Source: JANQEU01 sp965242805
GTDB lineage: Bacteria > Bacteroidota > Bacteroidia > Cytophagales > Cyclobacteriaceae
DNA: 64,000 nucleotides
Reading direction: 5' to 3'
Assembly (NCBI GenBank): GCA_965242805.1
Contig: CBDETD010000002.1
Span: 3,844,001-3,908,000, forward strand
The translations under genes were made by a program, and so were the position numbers. The notes under the pieces are model-generated. The model searched no databases. It had not been told where the DNA came from and saw only the letters and a program-made list of their open reading frames with translations. Shown here one piece after another: positions 27,126 through 34,981 of this stretch (position 1 is the first letter of the stretch; every line of letters begins with the position of its first letter).

Positions 27126-27146
27126 TATTTGTATATTTCAAATATA
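27126..27146 (-). promoter_or_regulatory. Probable PadR operator overlapping a -7 element
   Basis: An inverted repeat TATTTG-N7-CAAATA (27126-27144) lies 13-31 bases upstream of padR. Read on the minus strand, TATATTTG (27139-27146) fits the Bacteroidota -7 consensus TAnnTTTG. The overlap of dyad and promoter would allow self-repression. No good -33 element is visible. Confidence 0.4.
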
Positions 27147-27218
27147 ATTAATGTTTCCTAATTGTAGATGTTAGGATCAAAATCTTCTGCAACGGGGTAA
27201 GTGAGTTTATTCCATTTT

Positions 27219-28766
27219 TTAGAATAGTAATCGGTATTTCATCATTGGCCAAAATCCGAGTTGGTGGGCGTAGTAGATATCCTTCGTATAGAAGCTGTAA
27301 TTATCGTTAAGAACATTTTTTCGATTGGTAATATTTTGTAGATCGAGTGACCATTCATTGCTCACTTTTTTCATTTGAACTTTGAAACCAAAACGTACGT
27401 CCATTCTAAAGTAATGAGGATACCTGTTTTCAAAAGGGATATGATCCATGTACTGAACGGTTCCCATTTGTTCTGAAGCCTCAATGTCAATCGGCACGAA
27501 CCGTCGATTTCCTGCATAGGTTATTCGAATGTCTCCCAGTAATGATTTAAACTTCTTCAATTTGATTTCCTTTCCCGAAAGGAAGTTGAATACGTAATTA
27601 CCATTGAACGCAGTATTGAATTTTTTCCCGGTACTTCCTTTATACTTTGAGTCAAAAATTGAAGTTGTAGATAGTACATACCAATCCTTTTGAAGGAACC
27701 TTTCGACAGTCAGTTCAATACCTATGTTCCTGCCAGTACCTTTATTTTCCAAAGAATCTATAAGTGGTAATCCGAAATCAACACCACTGTTTAGCATCGA
27801 AAAGGTACTGGGAGATTTTTCGACAGGAACGTCAAACAGTTTTTGATAGTATGACTCAAATTTCACTCTCCAATTGTTTAAGAGGAAGTGTTCGTATCCA
27901 ACGAGAAAATGATCACTTCTAGTCAAACCCAAATCCGTGTTAGTAGTAATTTTTGATCCGTCTTCGAGGATAGTTTCATTAAAATACACCGTTAATCCTT
28001 GTGTCTGGCTGTGTCTTCCGTAAGCCAGATTAATGCTTCGCTGTTTGTTCCAATTGTATTTCAATCCAAGCCTGGGTTCATATGCTTGGGACTTCTTATT
28101 CAGTGTCAGATTCAAATAATGAAATCCAGTATTTAAGGTGATATGCGAAGTAAGCTTATGACTCCATGCCCAGTAGGCTTTCAACAATGTCGTGTTTCCT
28201 TCTTCGTGAATCGAATGGACATCATCACCCAACCTGAAGATATCCCTTGTCAGATCTAGATAAATTCTGTGGACTGTCAAACCTGCATTGAAGGTGTTCC
28301 TCCTGTTTATTTTTTTATTGAATTCATTTGCATAGGAAATTGTCCATTGTGAAAAGTTATTATCTGCATAGGGATCAATACTGGTCACTTCCAAATCTGA
28401 TCCTCTGGTGATAGTGTCAAGATTTGCAATGAATTCATTCCCGGAGACGGATAGTGTATTACGGAAAAAAGTATTTGGATCAAAAAAGTGAAGGTAAGTA
28501 GCTCCTAATATCCCGGTATTAGAGATATTATAAATATCAACATCTATTCCTCCATATAGGTCATCGTTGGCTTCTTCAGAATCAATTTTGTGACCTAATA
28601 GGTCTATTGTACTCAAACCCCCGACGCCAAATACTGAGAAAATAGCATCTTTTTCAGGGAAGTTCAATTTAAAACTCAGATCCTGATAGTAAGGGATGGC
28701 CTCCCCAGTACCTGTTCCAAACCCAAGTCCGTGCATTATAGCCGGAATTGAGTAGCGATAGTTCAC
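27219..28766 (-). CDS. TonB-dependent receptor, C-terminal beta-barrel part (frameshifted)
   Basis: Beta-barrel portion (515 residues) of an outer-membrane TonB-dependent receptor, with alternating aromatic/polar strands and a terminal strand ending in the aromatic residue F (MMKYRLLF). The listed start is only the first available codon. The reading frame continues upstream to about 28802, encoding GPFKSGNRSSYTVNYRYS, which is typical plug-to-barrel sequence. It therefore forms one gene with the N-terminal part at 28763-29620. A single missing G separates the two frames. No SusD partner is adjacent. The substrate is unknown. Confidence 0.8.
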   Translation of the reverse strand: MNYRYSIPAIMHGLGFGTGTGEAIPYYQDLSFKLNFPEKDAIFSVFGVGGLSTIDLLGHKIDSEEANDDLYGGIDVDIYNISNTGILGATYLHFFDPNTFFRNTLSVSGNEFIANLDTITRGSDLEVTSIDPYADNNFSQWTISYANEFNKKINRRNTFNAGLTVHRIYLDLTRDIFRLGDDVHSIHEEGNTTLLKAYWAWSHKLTSHITLNTGFHYLNLTLNKKSQAYEPRLGLKYNWNKQRSINLAYGRHSQTQGLTVYFNETILEDGSKITTNTDLGLTRSDHFLVGYEHFLLNNWRVKFESYYQKLFDVPVEKSPSTFSMLNSGVDFGLPLIDSLENKGTGRNIGIELTVERFLQKDWYVLSTTSIFDSKYKGSTGKKFNTAFNGNYVFNFLSGKEIKLKKFKSLLGDIRITYAGNRRFVPIDIEASEQMGTVQYMDHIPFENRYPHYFRMDVRFGFKVQMKKVSNEWSLDLQNITNRKNVLNDNYSFYTKDIYYAHQLGFWPMMKYRLLF

Positions 28767-29620
28767 GGTATAAGACGATCTATTTCCTGATTTGAAGGGA
28801 CCTCCGATCCTATTTCAATTCCATTAAAACCACTCTGAATGACATGCTCCCTTTTTTCAAAGTTTCCGTTCCTTAGTCTTAGGTCAAAAACTCCTGAGGT
28901 TGCATTGCTGAACATGGCAGGGAAAGCCCCCGTGTAGAATTCGGAGTTGGCCAGCTGGTTGTTGTTTAGGATGGTTACAGGTCCACCTGTTGTACCCATG
29001 CCAGCATAATGGTTTGGATTGGGAATGTCAATACCTTCCAGACGCCAAAGTAAACCAGTAGGTGAATTCCCTCGGATGATTATATCATTTCTACCATCAT
29101 TCACCCCACTAACTCCCGCAAAATTCGCTGCCATTCTCGCCGGATCACTCAGAGATCCAGCAAATCGTTCGGTTTCGTCGATATTGAATCCTGTAACACT
29201 TAATGTTGCCAAACCATTTAATTCCTCATAGGATCTACTATCAGCATCAACTACGATCTCTTCCATCAAGATGGGACTTTCTTCCATTGTGGTTTCAATG
29301 TATGCTTGTTTTCCAATGGAAATAGGGATATTGGGGATGATAACCTCCTCGTACCCCACAAAAGAGATTTTTAGATTGATGACCCCGACGGGAACTTTTT
29401 CAATTTTGAAATAGCCTTCAATATCTGTGATGGATCCAATTAAGGGATCTGAATCCATTACCATTACCGTGGCACCAAGGATAGGATAGTGTGATTGAAT
29501 ATCAGTTACTCGGCCTCTAACAGTTTGGTACTTCTCATTTTTTGAAACTTGTTGACTATTAGTGAGGAGGGAAGTAGTCAAAATAAGAACTGGAAGGATC
29601 TTTCTTGTCAGGAGTTTCAT
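28763..29620 (-). CDS. TonB-dependent receptor, N-terminal plug part (frameshifted)
   Basis: N-terminal part (285 residues) of the same receptor. A signal peptide (MKLLTRKILPVLILTTSLLTNS) is followed by a CarboxypepD_reg-like beta-sandwich (about 32-115; GRVTDIQSHYPILGATVMV) and a plug domain (about 125-265; NDIIIRGNSPTGLLWRLEGI). The frame is correct up to about position 28803. The last dozen or so residues before the stop are out of frame. Adding one G in the GAGG-TCCC stretch joins it to the barrel part for a receptor of about 800 residues. It could be a real recent mutation or a sequencing error. Confidence 0.8.
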   Translation of the reverse strand: MKLLTRKILPVLILTTSLLTNSQQVSKNEKYQTVRGRVTDIQSHYPILGATVMVMDSDPLIGSITDIEGYFKIEKVPVGVINLKISFVGYEEVIIPNIPISIGKQAYIETTMEESPILMEEIVVDADSRSYEELNGLATLSVTGFNIDETERFAGSLSDPARMAANFAGVSGVNDGRNDIIIRGNSPTGLLWRLEGIDIPNPNHYAGMGTTGGPVTILNNNQLANSEFYTGAFPAMFSNATSGVFDLRLRNGNFEKREHVIQSGFNGIEIGSEVPSNQEIDRLIP

Positions 29621-29731
29621 AATTACTCCACCGATAGATGCACTGGTAAAGCTATTTCCAAATAAGTGTATCCTAAACGATACTGCTTATTAACTCATAT
29701 GATAATAGTCAAAATGTGCTGGAAGAGTGAA

Positions 29732-31312
29732 TTAGAATTCACTAATGGAATGAAATACGATTTTCGGGAAATTATCTTCTACCATCTGAAGCCAGGCTTT
29801 TGATTCCGCCATGAAAACCAATTTTCCCTCTTTGTCCTTGGCAATGTGCCTGTATTTATCCTTCACAAATGCGTCCAGATCCTGCTGATCTTCGGCACTG
29901 ATCCAACATGCCTTGAAGATATTTACAGGTTGAAACTGAACCTTTGCACTGTACTCATGCTGAAGTCGGTATTGCAGGACTTCAAATTGAAGTGCTCCCA
30001 CAGTTCCGACAACCTTTCTGGCACCCATCTCATAGGTAAAAAGCTGTGCTACCCCTTCATCCATGAGCTGAAGCAATCCTTTTTCCAGTTGTTTGGATTT
30101 CATAGCATCCAGATTAATGACTTCCTTAAAGAGTTCGGGAGAGAAACTCGGGATGCCTTTATAAAGTCCTTTTTCACCTTCATTGAGTGTATCTCCAATT
30201 TTCAGGTTTCCCGTATCATACAATCCAACAATATCCCCAGGAAATGCCAGGTCAATCGTTTCCTTTTGCTGTGCCATGAAAGCCGTCGCATTCGAGAACC
30301 GGAAGTTTTTGTCCTGTCTTACATGATAGTAATTGCTACCGCGCTGGAATTGTCCCGAACAGACACGAACAAAGGCGATCCTATTTCGGTGACGAGGATC
30401 CATATTTGCATGGATCTTGAATACAAATCCAGAAAATTTCTTCTCTGTAGGTTCCACATGCCTTTCATCCGTTTCCCTTGGTTTAGGATTTGGAGCGATC
30501 TGTATGAAACAATCCAGTAATTCGCGTACTCCAAAATTATTCACGGCGCTTCCGAAGAAAACGGGGGCCACTTTTCCATCGAGGTAAGTTTGCGGATCAA
30601 AAGGATCGTAAACACCTTCGACCAATTCAACTTCTTCCTGAAGCGTATTTATTGCCGAATCCGTGAGATAATTAGACAATATAGGATCATCAACACCCTT
30701 TATTTCAATGACTTCATCCACTTTTTTGGTTTTGCTGGGCTCGAAAAGGTTCAGGTTGTTTTCGAATAAATTATATACTCCCCTGAAGGTTTTTCCCATT
30801 CCGATCGGCCAGCTCAAAGGACGGACGTTGATATCAAGTTTTTCCTCAATTTCATCAAGGAGTTCAAATGGATCCCGTCCTTCCCTATCAAGTTTGTTAA
30901 TGAAGCAAAGTACGGGTGTATTTCTCATGCGACAGACCTCCATAAGTTTCTCAGTCTGCATTTCCACACCTTTCACGCAATCGATCACCATGATCACACT
31001 GTCTACTGCTGTCAGTGTTCTGTACGTATCTTCTGCAAAATCCTGGTGTCCGGGGGTATCAAGGATGTTTATCTTGAGGTCCTTATATTCGAAGCCCATT
31101 ACCGAGGTGGCCACTGAAATACCTCTTTGTTTCTCAATTTCCATCCAATCAGAACGGGCATGCATGTCGATCTTGTTTGACTTCACGGCCCCGGCCGTTT
31201 GAATCGCTCCACCAAAAAGGAGGAGTTTTTCGGTAAGTGTGGTTTTACCCGCATCTGGGTGAGAGATTATACCAAATGTTTTTCTGCGCTCTATTTCTTT
31301 CTCCAGTGACAT
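29732..31312 (-). CDS. prfC: Peptide chain release factor 3 (GTPase)
   Basis: Translational GTPase that removes release factors 1 and 2 from the ribosome after termination. The 526 residues match the RF3 family. G1 loop SHPDAGKT (17-24), the switch region RGISVATSVMGF, G3 DTPGH (85-89) and G4 NKLD (139-142) are intact. RF3-specific segments such as the MGARKVVGTVGALQFEVLQYRL region near residue 440 distinguish it from EF-G. It is a single gene on the minus strand, in the interval between the di-heme peroxidase and TonB receptor genes. Confidence 0.97.
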   Translation of the reverse strand: MSLEKEIERRKTFGIISHPDAGKTTLTEKLLLFGGAIQTAGAVKSNKIDMHARSDWMEIEKQRGISVATSVMGFEYKDLKINILDTPGHQDFAEDTYRTLTAVDSVIMVIDCVKGVEMQTEKLMEVCRMRNTPVLCFINKLDREGRDPFELLDEIEEKLDINVRPLSWPIGMGKTFRGVYNLFENNLNLFEPSKTKKVDEVIEIKGVDDPILSNYLTDSAINTLQEEVELVEGVYDPFDPQTYLDGKVAPVFFGSAVNNFGVRELLDCFIQIAPNPKPRETDERHVEPTEKKFSGFVFKIHANMDPRHRNRIAFVRVCSGQFQRGSNYYHVRQDKNFRFSNATAFMAQQKETIDLAFPGDIVGLYDTGNLKIGDTLNEGEKGLYKGIPSFSPELFKEVINLDAMKSKQLEKGLLQLMDEGVAQLFTYEMGARKVVGTVGALQFEVLQYRLQHEYSAKVQFQPVNIFKACWISAEDQQDLDAFVKDKYRHIAKDKEGKLVFMAESKAWLQMVEDNFPKIVFHSISEF

Positions 31313-31377
31313 ACCTCTTGAGATTTGGAGCGCAAAACTACAATTAATCAGTAATTGAAGGCTGGATTACCAAAAAC

Positions 31378-32550
31378 TTATGGATTCAGATCAGATGGTT
31401 TTGAATATTTTGGATCGGATATTAATTCATGATCAGTAAGTGTCTTAAGGAAAGCGATTAGATCGTCCTTTTGCTGTTCGGAGAGTTGAACACCATTAGT
31501 ACTTGTGTATTTCATCAATGGGTGTGCATATGGAGAATTGACCAGGCCATCTGAATAGAAGTCCACTACCTCCCGAAGGGTATTGAATCTACCATCATGC
31601 ATATAAGGCCCAGTCACCTCGCAATTTATTAGAGGTGGTGCTCGATAAGATCCGGTTTCCATCACATCACCCGATACTGAGAATCGGTCAAATGGGTCTG
31701 TGAAGACTGAGTCCTTTGCATTATTGAAATACTCATATGTGGACATTAGAAATCCACCATGACAATGGAAACAATCCGCTTCCTCAGAAAAGAATAATTC
31801 AAGCCCACGAGTTTCACTTTCGGTCAATTCTTCTTCACCTTCAATGTATTTATGGTACTTGGAGTTATGGCTGATGATTGTTCGTACAAATTGAGCAATA
31901 GCTTTGGAAATTCGTTCCATCGTTACATCTTCTGTGCCGAAGGCATCTTTGAACATTGGTGGATATGTAGGGATATTTGAGATCATATCGACGGTCCGAT
32001 CGATTGATCCATTGACCTCGGTGGGATCTACCACAGTCATCCACACTATGGATTCGAGGTTCTTCTTATGGAATTCAGGGTCATCAGGCACGTTAAGGAT
32101 CTGTGATCCATACCCTGGATTGCTTCGGTGGATAAAACCATTCCAGAAATAGCCATTGTGATTATATACAAGGTTGACCAGTGGTAATGTGTAATGGGCG
32201 GTGGGATTTCCCCCTAACCCGACCGGTCTTCCATTCGTAAAGAAGGGATGGTCAAAACCAGTGTCAAATCCACTACTCTGAACGTGACAGCTGCTGCATG
32301 ACATAAGTGAATCCGGATGATCTCTACCTGAAAATCTTCCATCATAAAATAAATACCTACCTAACAATACACCTTCTTCTGTAATAGGATTGTCAGCTGG
32401 AATATTAAGATCCCGAGGGAAGTAAAAAACGTCTGGAATCTGGTATGGCGTTGGTCCTTTCACTACCTCGTCCCCATCGGTACACCCGATCAGCATTAAG
32501 GTTCCCAGAATTATGGCCAACACAAGCAATATTTTCAACAACGCATTCAT
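31378..32550 (-). CDS. Di-heme cytochrome c peroxidase / MauG-MbnH type lipoprotein
   Basis: Periplasmic di-heme protein. Two c-type heme sites are present: CSSCH (85-89) and CFHCH (260-264), counting from the chosen start. The late PPLINCEVTGPYMHDG segment is typical of bacterial cytochrome c peroxidases. I chose the ATG at 32550 over an upstream in-frame codon because it gives a lipoprotein signal with lipobox ending IGC23. It begins one base after the stop of an MbnP-family gene. In methanobactin operons the MbnH peroxidase modifies a tryptophan of its partner MbnP, so a similar pairing is likely here (inference). Plain peroxide detoxification is the alternative. Confidence 0.88.
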   Translation of the reverse strand: MNALLKILLVLAIILGTLMLIGCTDGDEVVKGPTPYQIPDVFYFPRDLNIPADNPITEEGVLLGRYLFYDGRFSGRDHPDSLMSCSSCHVQSSGFDTGFDHPFFTNGRPVGLGGNPTAHYTLPLVNLVYNHNGYFWNGFIHRSNPGYGSQILNVPDDPEFHKKNLESIVWMTVVDPTEVNGSIDRTVDMISNIPTYPPMFKDAFGTEDVTMERISKAIAQFVRTIISHNSKYHKYIEGEEELTESETRGLELFFSEEADCFHCHGGFLMSTYEYFNNAKDSVFTDPFDRFSVSGDVMETGSYRAPPLINCEVTGPYMHDGRFNTLREVVDFYSDGLVNSPYAHPLMKYTSTNGVQLSEQQKDDLIAFLKTLTDHELISDPKYSKPSDLNP

Positions 32551-32551
32551 T

Positions 32552-33370
32552 TCATTGATTGCCAATTTCTGAAGTTCCAACACTGAATACATCAGACATT
32601 CCATTTTCTATCCCCATTCTCATCGCAGACTGGTTTTTCATGATCTTAGGTCCAACATTATTGTGATCCCAGGTGTGAGGATTGCGAAACCAGTTTTCGA
32701 CATTCATGAAAACCGGGACTACCAAAGTGTCATTTTGAGTGGAAAGGGCCGGATCGATTGGGAGTACAGTTTCGAACCAGTTTTGAATAAACTCAGTATT
32801 GCCGTTCTCATCAGTGACGGATCCAACACCCAGATGAAAGTTGAATGACTTGCGTTCGTTTTGAAGGTCAAGCCAGAACCCATTTAGTTTCATGTAGTGG
32901 TAACCACCATAATCACCACCCATATGATATGGCCAAACCATGTTAACCTCAGGAGGATCAGTAAACCTACCGACGGTATTGTTTTCATCTTTCAACCCAA
33001 ATGTCAGTGAAAGTTGGGAGTATTCATCTACTGGGATTTCTTCATCTATTATCCATATCAAAGTTTCCGGAATGTTGGTGTCGACGTAATGAATGTTCTC
33101 ATCTGTTTGTATTACCACAACACCTTCTTCACCATGTAGGATCAAATCGGAAATAAACCATTGGATTTCGGTGACCTCAAACTTATTATTTGCCTCATTT
33201 ATGTACATTAGACTATCGTAGATCAAGTTCTGATCACCAAAAGCGTGTACAAATTGAAAAACTAATGGAACTGTAGGATTTTCAACTTCATTAGGATCAT
33301 CCTTACAGGAAACTGCAAGTATGAGTGCCGTTATTGTAAGACCTAGGAAGATATTTCTAATAAAAAACAT
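32552..33370 (-). CDS. MbnP-family lipoprotein
   Basis: A 272-residue predicted lipoprotein (lipobox AVSC, Cys22) with an MbnP-like beta-rich domain. It has VPLVFQFVHAFGDQ near the start, several exposed tryptophans, and histidine-rich spots such as WPYHMGGDYGGYHY and WFRNPHTWDHN. Characterised MbnP binds copper and is oxidised at a tryptophan by its partner di-heme enzyme MbnH. The next gene here is such a di-heme enzyme, only one base away, which supports a functional pair. Copper or another metal handling role is an inference. It is probably the second gene of a three-gene operon. Confidence 0.82.
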   Translation of the reverse strand: MFFIRNIFLGLTITALILAVSCKDDPNEVENPTVPLVFQFVHAFGDQNLIYDSLMYINEANNKFEVTEIQWFISDLILHGEEGVVVIQTDENIHYVDTNIPETLIWIIDEEIPVDEYSQLSLTFGLKDENNTVGRFTDPPEVNMVWPYHMGGDYGGYHYMKLNGFWLDLQNERKSFNFHLGVGSVTDENGNTEFIQNWFETVLPIDPALSTQNDTLVVPVFMNVENWFRNPHTWDHNNVGPKIMKNQSAMRMGIENGMSDVFSVGTSEIGNQ

Positions 33371-33392
33371 GGTTGAAAATTGCTATTGGTAC

Positions 33393-34385
33393 TTAAAAAT
33401 TATATTTCAATTGATTAATGAATTGATACTGAAGCATCATCTGTTCACCGTTCAGTTCCTGGTATATGGGTTTTTGCATAGTGGTGGCAACACTTAGATT
33501 CTTGAACCTGACATTTATATTGATACCCAGTAAAACCGCCTTACGCCCCGTATCCAATACTTTTTCCTTGTATTCAATGTCCGGCTGATTTGATTCGAAA
33601 GCACTATTGAAGCCAGGGGTCAATTCCAGATGCCTGAAACCGAATTTCCGGGAGTAGTATACTTGAAGGTTTACGGATCTACCAAACCAATAATCCATAT
33701 CATTTTCCCTGGACCATCCTCTTAAAATTGTTGTCCCAAAACTTGAGTTGCTAACTGAAAGATTGTAATTCAATCTGAAAAAAAACTCCGGTATTCCGGC
33801 ACCAGGCTGAATGGTATGATCGGCCTGAATCCCGATCTGATTCAATTCAATGGTTCCTTTCCTTGAAAAAGCCTTTCCAATTGCAGGTCGGAGCACATGA
33901 AGAGCATTCCCCGATTCTTTTTGGATACTGTAATCAACAATTGCAATTACGCTCCCAAAACCTTCATATTGAAGAAGGCTGTCGGTAACACTTTTGGTAC
34001 CTGACATATCAAGAATTCTGGAGTAATAGATGTCGTTTTGTTCGTAGGGAAACACAAGAATAATATTCAGATGTTTTCCAATACTAAGATTTCCCCAGAG
34101 TTCGTATGCCCTGAAAGTTGTCTTGTCGGTGTTTTGATTTATGATCTGGATTTCCGAAGATGGACTATGCTCCATCCTGCCATTTCGGCTACTTGTTGGT
34201 GAATCTTGTGAGGACGGCACTGACAAATTATACCCCATGTAACCGGAATAACGATGAACTACTTCTATGTATGATTTTTGAGATGTGTTTCCATTAAGAT
34301 GGAACCTGCAAAGACTACAAGAAATTCCTGTTGATGCAGTGAAAAGCATCAAAAAGCTCAGCAATATTGTTGACAATGATCGCAC
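33393..34385 (-). CDS. Probable outer-membrane protein of the MbnP / di-heme operon
   Basis: A 330-residue exported protein with a signal peptide (MRSLSTILLSFLMLFTASTG) and then a CSLCR motif at the mature N-terminus. The rest is rich in short amphipathic strands with aromatic girdles and ends in an aromatic residue (NQLKYNF), which suggests a small outer-membrane beta-barrel. It is 22 bases upstream of the MbnP-family gene in the same direction, so it is probably the first gene of the operon. The CxxC pair near the cleavage site could bind metal. No specific function can be named. Confidence 0.7.
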   Translation of the reverse strand: MRSLSTILLSFLMLFTASTGISCSLCRFHLNGNTSQKSYIEVVHRYSGYMGYNLSVPSSQDSPTSSRNGRMEHSPSSEIQIINQNTDKTTFRAYELWGNLSIGKHLNIILVFPYEQNDIYYSRILDMSGTKSVTDSLLQYEGFGSVIAIVDYSIQKESGNALHVLRPAIGKAFSRKGTIELNQIGIQADHTIQPGAGIPEFFFRLNYNLSVSNSSFGTTILRGWSRENDMDYWFGRSVNLQVYYSRKFGFRHLELTPGFNSAFESNQPDIEYKEKVLDTGRKAVLLGININVRFKNLSVATTMQKPIYQELNGEQMMLQYQFINQLKYNF

Positions 34386-34526
34386 AATGCTGACGCAGCA
34401 AAGAAATTGCGTCCCCTTACTAATTAATGATATATTAGGTACTGGAAGTTCCAGATTATTTCATTTTATCATTAATAATTTCATCTATGGGTTATTAGCG
34501 TTAAGTTACCATTGGAAACCACTCTA

Positions 34527-34706
34527 ATGAGACGATCAAACCGATTTATTGTATACTTTCTGATAGGATTTATTGCCTATTATATTTTCTCTAATGGTGA
34601 CGATTTCGGCTATCAGGAGGAAAGTGAGTGGCTCCTTCCCTTGTTGATTGTTGTATTGGTCCTGTTACTGGGGATAAGGTTTTGGCAAAAAGGAAAGAAA
34701 GAATAA
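34527..34706 (+). CDS. Small two-helix membrane protein
   Basis: A 59-residue protein with two hydrophobic segments (IVYFLIGFIAYYIF and WLLPLLIVVLVLLLGI) and a basic tail (RFWQKGKKE). The ATG at 34527 is preferred over the upstream TTG at 34512. I do not recognise the family. It stands alone in a 600-bp gap between the minus-strand operon and dnaK, and its end overlaps the terminator of a possible antisense-direction small RNA. The clean hydrophobic pattern argues that it is real, but support is limited. Confidence 0.5.
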   Translation: MRRSNRFIVYFLIGFIAYYIFSNGDDFGYQEESEWLLPLLIVVLVLLLGIRFWQKGKKE

Positions 34707-34779
34707 AAAAGGGCTGGCCTAATGACCAACCCAATCCAAATACTAACTTTAACATGAAAATCCCTTTCGGAATAATCAC
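34705..34779 (-). ncRNA. Candidate small structured RNA with own promoter and terminator
   Basis: On the minus strand a -7-like TATCTTTA (34784-34791, one base off TAnnTTTG) would start a transcript of about 75 bases. It contains a hairpin with a GAAA tetraloop (ATTCC-GAAA-GGGAT, 34760-34773). It ends at a 7-bp stem (GGGTTGG paired with CCAGCCC) followed by six T, a good intrinsic terminator pointing the same way. No convincing open reading frame fits inside. It may belong to a Bacteroidota-specific small RNA family such as Flavo-1, but I cannot confirm this. Confidence 0.5.
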
Positions 34780-34981
34780 ATTGTAAAGATACAAATTAAT
34801 CCCTTCAGGCCATCGAATAGACGGGTTTCGTCCTTTTTAATTTCCTGATTTCAAGGTACATGACAGTATATTCTGACATTATGGCACAATATGGCAGGGT
34901 TATACCTTTTTGGCATACGCATTGATAATTTCTTTATTGAAGAAAAAGAAAAGAAGAACAAGAATTTATAAATAGTTAATA

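Noticed and set aside
29846..30520. 224-residue open frame antisense to prfC
   Set aside because: It lies wholly inside a gene with complete RF3 motifs, has no recognisable domain, and its composition follows the opposite codons.
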